From Bretschneidera sinensis (Eukaryota > Streptophyta > Magnoliopsida > Brassicales > Akaniaceae): a DNA stretch of 64,000 bases. Every line of letters begins with the position of its first letter. Positions within the stretch are counted from its first letter, which is position 1. Below are positions 54,601 through 64,000 of this stretch, one piece after another. The translations under genes and the position numbers were made by a program. Below the pieces are notes generated by a model. The model ran no database searches, had not been told where the DNA came from, and worked only from the letters and a program-made list of their open reading frames with translations. Where the stretch lies: contig CM043699.1 in the NCBI GenBank assembly GCA_023935145.1, positions 132,231,536 to 132,295,535 on the forward strand, given 5' to 3'.

Positions 54601-54851
54601 TGTCGACTATGCTGTGGCCAAAGCAATTTTCCTGCACAAAGTTGTAGCACTAAACTGTACCAAGTAGTGTTCATATCATCCCTGTCATCCTTAATTTAAT
54701 AAACTTCGTACATGTAGTGATGGCTTTTACTCCATTTCTTTCCCCCGCCCTTCACTTTCACTTATTTTTTCATATATGTCTTATAGAATACTCATTTGGG
54801 ATGAATTTCATTTTAGTTCTTATTTCTTGATCCTTGAGAACCTGATCATGT

Positions 54852-55087
54852 TACTTCAGCTTTGCTCAAGCTGCAGCTGCAGCCCAAGCTGGTGCTTCCG
54901 TTATTTAGAAATTTGTTGGCCAGATTAGGGTTACTTTCTAATTTTGTCGAGTAATATTATTGCCTTTCAGTATATTCAGTTTTGTTGAAGTGCATAAGTT
55001 GACCTTCAGGATTGGGTACGCAATCATTCCTGTGATACTGAGATAGAAGCTGCACTTAAAAGAGGAGAGGATCCTGGGTTGGCGTTG
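54852..55087 (+). pseudogene. Captured transaldolase-like gene fragment, copy B
   Basis: Exon one 54852-54929 reads YFSFAQAAAAAQAGASVI then TAG (54906-54908) in place of Gln, then KFVGQIR. Exon two 55010-55087 has a good CAG acceptor and reads DWVRNHSCDTEIEAALKRGE then DPGLAL. This copy keeps residues closer to the family than copy A (FSFAQAAAAA, DWVRNHS, DPGLAL) but has the stop, and the donor is GTTACT rather than GTAACT. Confidence 0.83.
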
Positions 55088-56994
55088 GTTAGTTTGAACT
55101 CTATCATTCTGAGCTTTCATTTCTATTTTTAAATTGTCAACAAGGTTTTAATTTACTGCATTGATGTGTCTAGTAAATTGTAAGAAGCTAGTATTCTAAT
55201 AAGAAAATGTTTTATGATTTTTAGACTATATGAAATATGATTCTTATGGTTGCTTCAGACTATAAGTTAAATTGTCTCTAGGCACAAATTGTTTTGTACT
55301 CTCTTGGAAATTTTAATTGAAGTCTATCATATATTGTTTTTCTTTTCACTCTTCAATATCTCTTTTCCAGTTAAGCTGGCCAAGAGTCTGAGTTATTTGC
55401 CACTTATAAAAAAAAGAATCTGAGTTAATTGCTGGTGTCGATTGAGTTTTGTAGTGACGCCAAAGTTGTGATTATTTCTTCAATTGTGAAGCTAGAACTA
55501 GTGTTTACAAAATGATATGAACAGGCTGGCTAGATTCTGAAATCTGACTTTGTGTATTATTCTTTGTTTTACCTCATATAATTTTCTCCGATTTCAATAG
55601 TTTGTTTGATGACATCATAGTATCATATAAAGCTGATTATTAGGTTTTCATTTTCTTTTCACAATGATAAATTGTTGTCTCTTTTGATAGGTTATGCTTG
55701 CCATTGAAATTATCTTTAAAGAGGCACAATTTATTTATTTATTTTTACAGCATTGGATTTTTAATTCTTTGTGATATCTAGGACCAGTACATATTGTCCG
55801 CTATCATCTTGCATAAGAATAAATTTGTTTGGATGATCAGCATAGATTATTTTCTATCTTTCTTTTCTTGTTGATTCTTTTGTTTTGTGATGCTCTTTCA
55901 TATCAAGAAAATTCATCACTACTAGTCTTGGTTTATATAATACAATAATAGATCTAGACCATATCCTTGGTAAAATCAAAGGTCATTTGTCTTTCTCACT
56001 TTGCCAACCAAGATTTTTCTTGGCATTCGTCGAGTTTTATGGTACCTTCAACAAGAAGCATATCTGAAACCAGGCAATGATTAATGGAACATTCCAACTG
56101 AGTAGCATCTTGATTGCTAGGTTACGTGCTCTCTTGTCTGGTTACTTAATCTAGCCTTATTACATTTTCTTTTTTCTGTACAAAGATTCTAATTAGAGAA
56201 TTGTTTCTGCTGTTACGAACTAGTTGCATATAATTGACAAATCTTTTTTATCCTTAAAAGCCAATTTTACGAAAGTTAATCTTTACAGATTTGAAGAGAT
56301 CTGTAGATATAAATTTACCATATTTTGATGGACGTGTAGATACCAACATTAATATTGGTGGAAAATTAATTGAGCGCAGCACCTTTGTGCGCTTCTGTGG
56401 TGGGGAAAGAAAACGTCACCTCTCATCTCATCTTATCTCATAAGCGTGTTTCATCATCGCATGACATGTTATAAGGTGTGGTGAAAGTGGAGACTGAAAT
56501 TTGGGGACCAGATCCAAATAGGCAAAATTGGGGTTTGTGCCAAATAAGCGAAAGCTTTAATTAAAGGCTTTAATGAAACTCAATTAATTTCTGCATGGTT
56601 GAAGCGAATTAGTTAATATGGTGCTATTTGAACTTAGTATTTACTAAAAATTTGAAAAAAGAAAAAGAATTAATAAAAGGAACAAATCAGCCTACTTGCT
56701 TATGTATGGACCCTTGTAAGAGCAGATGAGCTTTCTAACTTGAATACACTAGTTACTTGTGTCATTACTTACATATTCTCCTTTGTTTATCAGAGGTATT
56801 CAAGACTTGTTAAATCAATGTTGACTGATCACTTTTAAGCTTATTTCATTTTTTACATTAGATTTAAAGGAGAGATGGAATTCAAATCTTTTAAGAAATA
56901 TGTAGTAAGCGGTTTAAGGCATAATTAAAAAAAGAACATTCTAGAGACTAGTGTATGGATTTCCATCTATGTATTTAATTGTGCATGTCTTATT

Positions 56995-57043
<49 letters not shown>

Positions 57044-57846
57044 TACATTGCATCTTACCTTAGAATGCCCGTCCAAAAATTATTGAGTGACCCAAATGCT
57101 CTCGTTGCTTATCAGATAATATGTTTGCAATGAGAGTGTTTGTGTTCCAATAATCATTGGATTGTCCAAAGTGGACAATCCAAGAATTTGTGAGCAATTT
57201 TGCTGTTAGTAGTTCCTTGCTTGTATTGTTTCAACTATTTTTCAACAACATTCTCCTTGTTCTTTGGGTACACACTAAGTTTGAGGCTATCTTCCTCGAG
57301 ATATAGCACCCAATTTAAGTCGTGTACTTGGAGGACTAAGGGTAAATGCTGCTAAAATCGAGTCATGATAAAACAAGCAAGGAACTACTAATTGCAACCT
57401 TGCTCACGCATTCCTGAATGGGTTAGGACCCCCTATCTATTAGTGAATTAGATGAGATGATTAGAAAGCATGCCTCAACATGCATGATGCAACAAATTTG
57501 TTATTTATTTACCAATTCGTTATCATTTTTCCTCTCGCAAGATTCACGCACGTCCTATTCTGTTGATTGATTTAGGTATATAAACTAAACCTTTTGCTGA
57601 TAATTAATTTTATATTAAATCCATAACTATTTCATTATACTTTAGCATCATTAGAATTATATGTCTTTAGTGAATTGGAAGATAAAAAAAGTGATAAGAA
57701 CATTTATGTTTGGGATTCGATATGTATGGTCTTTACATGTATGAAAAATTTTAAAAATTAAAATTGAATGTGCATAATTGAAAGAAAATATGTATTCAAA
57801 ACATTTTATTAAGAAGAGATTCAATATTGTTTTAGTATCTGGAACG
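55088..57846. other. CACTA B spacer and leader
   Basis: Colinear with 32650-35369 of copy A. It includes the equivalent of the unidentified antisense frame (55758-55976, with a stop), about 70 bp extra near 55555-55625 and a TA microsatellite (56999-57041). No separate gene recognised. Confidence 0.55.
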
Positions 57847-58231
57847 ATGTCAGTTGACCGTAGTTGGATGGACCATTGGGTTGTAAATCATGCAATATCA
57901 ACGAAACTTAGGAATGTTTTTGAGTGTTTTTTGACTTTTCATATGGGAATCCATCATGTGTACAATGGAAGTATACGTTGTCCTTGTTTTCCATGCCAGA
58001 ATGCTAAGTTTTTAAAGCGATACTACCTTTCACCTATATAAGAAAGGTTTTACACCTAACTACAATAGGTGGATTTTTCATGGTGAGAGTTGTTTGAGAA
58101 GCGAACCTTCGACACAATCAGATCACCATATGGAGGAAGGTTTCGAAAAAACGAATCAGATAGGGGAGATGGCAATGGATGTTGCTGGCACAGAGTTTAA
58201 ATGGGATGCCAAAGAGGATCCAAATAGTAAT
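57847..58231 (+). pseudogene. CACTA TNP2 transposase copy B, N-terminal part
   Basis: MSVDRSWMDHWVVNHAISTK, then YNGSIRCPCFPCQNAKFLKR, the transposase-associated domain with its Cys cluster, in one frame to 58041. After a 4-base loss the next frame continues YKKGFTPNYNRWIFHGE. It is cut at 58231 by the solo LTR and resumes at 60393. Confidence 0.83.
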
Positions 58232-58508
58232 TGTAACACCCGTGTTCTTAAAGGATGGGTAAAGAAGTAATTTAATAAATATGACATGAAATCAAAATAA
58301 TAAATATATATATATATAGTATTGAATAAAATAAGTCTCTTGAAAAAAAAAAACTAGACGCATGGAGGCATAGTTACAAAGAAAATGGAAAGAAAAAAAA
58401 TCGCACAACACTTTGAAGTCCAGGTGTTGCAACTTTAGTTAACTCATGCTACATGTTATGCTGCTGTGCTTTTTAAAACAATGCGAAGCGGTGGCTACCA
58501 CATAAAAG

Positions 58509-58568
<60 letters not shown>

Positions 58569-60392
58569 TGAATTTCTTTTTAGTTTACCAAATCCTATTT
58601 GGTTTTCTTCAATCTTATATCTAAATTACTCTATTTCTTTAAACACCTGAGGACCGAAAGAAAGGTTGAAACGGCAAAATTTTGAAGGGGTTTACAGGAG
58701 AATTTTATAGAGAACTAAAGGGAGCTCTAAGAAAAACAGAAGGTAATAATGTGATGTTTATTTTTGAATTTTTTAGCATACATAAAATTTCTCGGAATTC
58801 AAAGTGGGAATTTTCAAAGGGTATAAATTATGAAGAATTGAAGAATAAATTGGAAATTTAATATAAATATTATGTCAAATGTTGACGATCAGCAACCGGA
58901 GGAAAATTGTTGAGAGGAGCAAGAAAGGCAAAGAGGTGATCCACGGGTAGCTCTAAGTGCTACGTGGTGAGTTAGATTTACTTTAAATAATCTAGATAAA
59001 AATGAAATATCTGGTGATAATATTAAAATAAATTATTAGCTTATACTTTGGTGGTAGATGAAAAATTGATTGATACGTATGATAGGAATTTTGGACATGT
59101 AGAAAATTATCATATAAGAAATAATATTTTTTGAATAATAAGTTGATTTAATAATAAAAGCGATAAGTAAAATTCTTGATGAACTACGGTTGACATTTTG
59201 ATATGAATTATGAGGAGATGAAATTTGGTGGATCTTAACAAGCTATGATGGATGATTTGATGTGATTTATGATGAGAGGAATTTAGTGAAATTTTTTTCA
59301 ATAATAATTTGAGAAAAATCAGGATAACCAATTTAAATATTTGAATTCATGTTTGTTTTTATGTTATTGTTCATATGCATATTTCATATCATTGTTCATA
59401 TGTATATGCATTAAATAAAAGAACCGGGAGAGGGCCAGTCTAATTGAAAAACTGTAATAGTCGATATATGCTGGAAATAAAGGAAAATCGCGACAACTGG
59501 TATATGCTGGAAATAAAGGAAAACTGTGACAGCCAGTATATGCTGGAAATAAATGAAAACTGTGATAGCCGGAATATGCTGGAAATAAAAGAACCGGGAG
59601 GGGGTCGGTTTAAGATAAAAACATGTTGACATGTGGGAAGACATTCCCTAATAATAATTCATGCATTGCATTTGTTTTAAATATTGATTGAATTACTGAA
59701 ATGCTGATGTGTTGTTTGTTATTATGAATTTATTTATAGATGAATGAGTATCACAGAGAGACAGTTATGGTGAGAAAGAAACATAGAAGTATGATATGAT
59801 AAGAAACATCTAAATGATAGACTTTATACTGTGAACCTCATTACGAGGTAATTATGAGATAATTGATGGTCTTAAGGTGAACCAATAAATCAGAAGAAGA
59901 GATTGATAGATAATGAGACTTATGATATGTGTAGTGATAGTAGAATGTTATTATCAAGTTGTATGAGATATAAATGATTAAGTATTGAATGACGTACCGT
60001 TTGTACAAATTGAATATTTCTAGTAAATTTAATTCACTGAGCTTGTGAAGCTCATCCCTCATTGTACAATGATTTCTGGTAGTAGGCAGGACAGATAGTT
60101 TGGTGAGTTGAGATTCAAATAAAATCATTATCTATAAGCCACGTACGTGTCCACATCCTCAGACTAATGAGAAAATAAAATAAAAATTTATTTAAAAATA
60201 TTCATGCATTTTACGTTGTATAAAATGTTTAAGTCAAGATCAGAATAATGTATCTCCCCTATTAAGGGTTGAGGATTGATGTAAAAATTTCTATTAGTGT
60301 TATTTTTATTGTCGCATATATGTGTCGTGCTGGGATTTTCAAAATGTGATGACACCATCTCGATGGTGGCCAACCCGAGATGGGTCGTTACA
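58232..60392 (+). mobile_element. Solo LTR of the TGTAAYRCCC gypsy family
   Basis: 2161 bp, TGTAACACCCGTG to GGGTCGTTACA, splitting the transposase. No internal domains. The flanking 5-mers GTAAT and CTCAT do not match, so the duplication is decayed or lost. It contains a TA microsatellite (58510-58568) and four tandem copies of a 36-bp unit (59450-59595). Opposite orientation to the LTR at 15543-17537. Confidence 0.85.
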
Positions 60393-62700
60393 CTCATGCT
60401 GCTAAGTTCTGTAATATGTTAAGAGATACTGATGAGCCTTTGTGGGATGGTTGTAAGAAGCACACTAATTTATCGACGATCTCATAGTTGTTGAATTATA
60501 AGTCAGATTTTGATATGTTTGAGAATTATTTCGATCACTTATTGACAATAATTAATAGTATGTTGTCAGAGGATGAGAAGTTGCCTGAAAACTTTTACAA
60601 GTCCAAGAAGATGGTGAATGAGTTAGGACTTGCATATGAGACAATACATGCATGCCCAAATGATTGCATGATGTATTACAAGGAAGACAAATACAAGAAA
60701 GTGTGTGATATGTATGGCCATTCTCGATTTAAACCTAGACAAAGTGGTAACAATAAGCAAAAAGACATACCACACAAAGTTACGTTACCTTCCACTAACA
60801 CTGAGACTTCAAAGGCATTATTTGTATAAAAAAAGAAAGTTGGACATAAGAGATGGCTTAAGGAGGGAAAACATAGTAAATCAGACATGGTCATCCACCG
60901 AGCAAATGGACTTGCGTGGAAACATTTTAATGATACTCACTTTGAGTTTTTCCACAAACCATGCAATGTTAGGCTGAGACTTTCAACTGACGGGTTCACT
61001 CCGTTTAGTCATTCAATCTCCCCTTACTCTTATTAAGAGATGTTGATGAGCCTTTATGGGATGGTTGTAAGAAGCACACTAAGTTATCGGCGATCTCAAA
61101 GTTGTTGAATTGTAAGTTAGATTTTGACATATCTAAGAATTGTTTTGATCGATTATTGGAAATAATTAATAGTATGTTGCCGGAGGACGAGAAGTTGCCT
61201 GAAAATTTTTACAAGTCCAAAAATATGGTGAATGAGTGAGGACTTGGATATGAGACAATATATGCATGCCCAAATGATTGCATGATATATTACAAGGAAG
61301 ACAAATACAAGAAAATGTGTGATGTATGTGGCCATTCTCAGTTTAAACCTAGACAAAGCGGTAACAAGAACAAAAATACATACCACATAAAGTGTTACAT
61401 TACCTTCCACTAACATCGATACTTTAAAGGCTTTATTTGTAAAAAAATAAAAATAAAAACACTATTGGACATATGAGATAGCATAAGGAGGGAAAACATA
61501 GTAAACCATACATGGTCATCCACCTGGCAGATGGACTTGTGTGGAAACATTTTAATGATACTCAGTTTGAGTTTTCCCACAAACCATGCAATGTTAGACT
61601 GGGACTCTCAACTTACAAGTTCACTCTGTTTAGTCATTCGGCCTCCCCTTACTCTTGTTAGCCGGTATTTATCAATCCTTATAATTTACCTCATAGTATG
61701 TGCATGAAAGAGCCTAATTTGTTCTTATCATTCGTAATTCTTGGTCCACATAACCTTGGTAAGAATCTAGATGTCTATTGGCTTGTCCTTACTATATGGA
61801 GCTCACCAAATCATTCTGCCTGCCACATGGTCATAAAAATTATTGGTTTGATTATCACCATCAATTTTTACCAGTAAATCATACTTTCAGAAGGCAAAAG
61901 CAGAGTTTCATAAAGAATAGATTTGAGAGTGGTCCGCCGCCACCACGGTTGTCCAGGGTAGAAATGAAAGCTAGAATGATGTCCTTTGAATAGATAATAT
62001 TCGGTACCAATGGTAGAAAGCAAGAAATCCCCAGATTTGAGAAATATCATAATTGGACAAAGAGATGTATCTTTTGGGAACTACCCTACTGGTCAACTAA
62101 TCTAATTCGTCACAATTTGGACGTTATGCATATTGAGAAAAATGTGTTTGACAACGTCTTCAACACTGTTATGGATATCAAGGGTTAAACGAAATGCTAA
62201 TGCTCGTTTACATATGGCAAAGTTCTGTAGGTGTCCTCAATTGGAGTTGGTTGAAGTTAATTATAAATCTAAATTTAAACCCAAAGCAACCTACACTTTA
62301 AACAAGTCTCAAATAAAGGTGGTTTGCGAATTGGTTTCAAAATTGAAGCTCCTAGATGGGTATGCCTTTAATTTAGTATGATGTGTTAAACTAAACGAGT
62401 GCAAGTTCAATGGGATGAAGAGTCACGATTGCGACGTGTTCATGGAAAGATTAATTCCCCTAGTGGTTCGTGATTTTTTACCTGACCCTATGTGGGAGGC
62501 TTTGACAGCTTAAATAATTTCTTTAGGGACATATGCGCAACTGAACTGTGTGTTGAGCATATGGAGGTTCTTGAGAAAAACATTTCCACCATCTTATGCA
62601 AGCTTGAGAAGATATTTCCTCTGGGATTATTTGATTCAATGGAGCATTTGTCGTGGGTGGTCCAGTGCAAAATCGATGGATGTATCCGCTTGAGAGGTAA
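60393..62700 (+). pseudogene. CACTA TNP2 transposase copy B, Transposase_21 core
   Basis: Continues with DEPLWDGCKKHTNLSTIS, YETIHACPNDCMMYYKEDKY and FKPRQSGNNKQK. A 615-bp segment is present twice in tandem (60421-61034 and 61035-61653). About 190 bp present in copy A (LVDELK to the LLACPYY region) is missing near 61770. Then come LACPYYMELTKSFCLPHGHK, WFDYHHQFLPVNHTFRRQKQ, FWELPYWSTNLIRHNLDVMH and KLEKIFPLGLFDSMEHL. Several stops and shifts; no function likely. Confidence 0.83.
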
Positions 62701-62764
62701 TATCCTTAATATTTACCAAATATTACTATTTCTCAGCTTCATATCATATCTTTTTTAGTTTTAT

Positions 62765-62774
62765 AATCCGTATA

Positions 62775-62805
<31 letters not shown>

Positions 62806-62810
62806 GTTTA
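62765..62810. repeat. TA microsatellite in a transposase intron
   Basis: TATATA run at the place where copy A has its large compound microsatellite, so repeat instability is shared by both copies. Confidence 0.85.
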
Positions 62811-62819
62811 TATGCAAAA

Positions 62820-63134
62820 TAGGTGTATGCATAACCTAAAGAAAAATGCTCGTAAAAAAGCACGTGTAGACGATTCCATGGTTGAGGCATACATTATACA
62901 AGAGATCTCCAGTTTTTACTCTGAATATTTTGAGTCAAATGTTTAGAAAAAATTAAATCGAGCCTATTGCAATGACGATGGGGGAAATGTCTATCAATGA
63001 GAAAGGCTATCTATTTTCTATTATCTAGGTCGTGCTTTTGGTCGTGAGATTATTAGAGACTTGGATGACAAAGAGCTCAAGGTCGCAGAGATATATGTTC
63101 TCTTTAATTGCATTGAAATTATACCATATGTGGA
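62820..63134 (+). pseudogene. Transposase exon with DUF4218-like domain
   Basis: Reads NLKKNARKKARVDDSMVEAY, SSFYSEYFESNV, then LSIFYYLGRAFGREIIRDLD and KVAEIYVLFNCIEIIPYVE, the DUF4218 domain found after Transposase_21 in plant CACTA transposases. Stops at about 62945 and 62990. It ends at donor GTGAGT (63135). Confidence 0.82.
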
Positions 63135-63228
63135 GTGAGTGCTTAACTTACGTTTAAATCTAATTTTATCTTACCACATATGCATATATTAGAAACTAAT
63201 TAATTCATCATCATCATTATTGTTGTAG

Positions 63229-63328
63229 ACAATACGACGAGTCCTTGAAGAGTTACCAACGAGGCATAACTGATGAACAAATTGAGAAGTTTCGTGAGAA
63301 GAATTTCACAAAATGGCTTCCTGATCTT
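63229..63328 (+). pseudogene. Short transposase exon
   Basis: Acceptor TTGTAG, then QYDESLKSYQRGITDEQIEK and FREKNFTKWLPDL, donor GTAAGT. It joins the preceding exon through a split GA|A codon. It matches the linker between DUF4218 and DUF4216 (LDEYDES and KEFxxWF types). Confidence 0.8.
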
Positions 63329-63430
63329 GTAAGTCATGCCATGTAAAATAGTATCATATTGTAAGTATATATTATAATGTATTAATGCATTTAGGTTTAT
63401 GTATAATTATGCTCTATATTGTAATTATAG

Positions 63431-64000
63431 GTCACTAAAGATAAAACAAATGACAATCAGATACGAGGGATGGGACTTGGCCCGATGAAGCGTGTGAAGT
63501 GTTATCCCAGATATAACGTCAACGGATACAAGTTTCATACCCAGTCTTATGGAAAACATAAGAAAATGATGAGTAGTGGTGTGCTTGTGAAAGGTAGTTG
63601 TTACGATGAATATGAACGTGAATTTTACGGGATGTTGACAGAGGTTGTCGAGCTCCGATATATTAGGATTAATAACACTGCTGTATTATTCAAATGCCAT
63701 TGGTTTTATTCTGAGAATAGGGTTCAAGTAGGCAGACACGACCTCATAGATATTAAGTATAAATCAATGCTCAACTCAGATGAACCATTTGTGTTGGCAT
63801 CACAAGCAATACAAGTGTACTACTCCTCTTATCCTTCCAGTTGAAAAGAAAGAAATGATTGGTGGGCAGTATGTAAAACAAAGGCTAAGTTCTATGTCGA
63901 ATTCCCTTTGTATGAAGATATAGAATAAGATATAGTGCCAATAGTTACAGATTACTACTTCCAAGAGGATGAGCGAACCGTTCCAACATAATTAGGTATC
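63431..64000 (+). pseudogene. Transposase exon with DUF4216-like domain (runs off the edge)
   Basis: After ATTATAG the frame reads VTKDKTNDNQIRGMGLGPMK, YNVNGYKFHTQSYGKHKKMM, SGVLVKGSCYDEYEREFYGM and RINNTAVLFKCHWFYSENRV, then SDEPFVLASQAIQVYYSSYP, the DUF4216 domain. A TGA at 63842-63844 precedes DWWAVCKTKAKFYVEFPLYE, which continues the family pattern in the same frame. A second stop is near 63928. Confidence 0.82.

Larger units (their letters stand above)
53655..64000 (+). mobile_element. CACTA transposon copy B (continues past the window)
   Basis: It starts CACTACAAGAAAAAAC after GTT, with the same order as copy A: subterminal repeats, CT-rich block, captured exons, leader, transposase. 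It is longer than copy A because the transposase 3' exons remain. It contains a solo gypsy LTR (58232-60392), a TA microsatellite (56999-57041) and an internal duplication. The 3' terminal repeat is outside the window. Confidence 0.87.

Noticed and set aside
59444..59629. Tandem peptide frame in the solo LTR
   Set aside because: It is a translation of the 36-bp LTR repeat unit, not a gene.

Overview
The window is plant nuclear DNA, most likely from a eudicot. The signs are AT-rich spacers, spliced genes with GT/AG introns, plant-type Ty1/copia, Ty3/gypsy, LINE and CACTA elements, and plant gene families (TAF6, an Ole e 6-type cysteine-rich peptide, an EF-hand protein). I cannot name the species. 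Nearly all of it is transposable-element DNA in nested layers. No bacterial, viral or CRISPR-type system is present.

1-17.5 kb is a nest. An old minus-strand chromovirus-like gypsy element (5' LTR 15543-17537) carries three later insertions: an Athila-type gypsy element (1-6732, running off the left edge, with one TGA in an otherwise open gag-pol frame), a 5'-truncated LINE (8018-8800) and a complete but defective copia element (9475-14686). To its right lie a broken plant transposase-family ORF (17.5-18.6 kb) and a 160-bp tandem repeat.

19.2-28.5 kb holds the scattered 3' exons of a TAF6 gene (TFIID subunit). Its enlarged intron contains an intact-looking two-exon gene for a secreted cysteine-rich peptide of the Ole e 6 type (21758-22205) and, 54 bp after that gene's stop, a minus-strand copia element with a perfect TTAAT duplication. 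A solo LTR sits between TAF6 exons and another (AAATA duplication) lies just beyond its stop.

29.7-64 kb is a large duplication. Copy A is an intact two-EF-hand gene (29680-30099) followed by a CACTA transposon whose 5' end starts at 31104. Copy B is a truncated EF-hand pseudogene (39101-39426) whose shared flank resumes at 52.9 kb, leading to a second CACTA copy from 53655. About 13 kb of later insertions separate the two parts of copy B: a SIRE-like copia (39910-51606, TATAT duplication) that itself carries a gypsy deletion derivative (41332-44180, CTTTC duplication), and a gypsy LTR remnant with a 63-bp minisatellite. Both CACTA copies carry two exons of a transaldolase-like plant gene ahead of the TNP2-type transposase. 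Copy A's transposase is cut at a microsatellite and a partial LTR. Copy B's transposase is split by a solo LTR, holds an internal 615-bp tandem duplication and continues past the right edge.

The likely functional host genes are the EF-hand gene at 29.7 kb and the cysteine-rich peptide gene at 21.8 kb. The rest is transposon debris, captured exons and pseudogenes.
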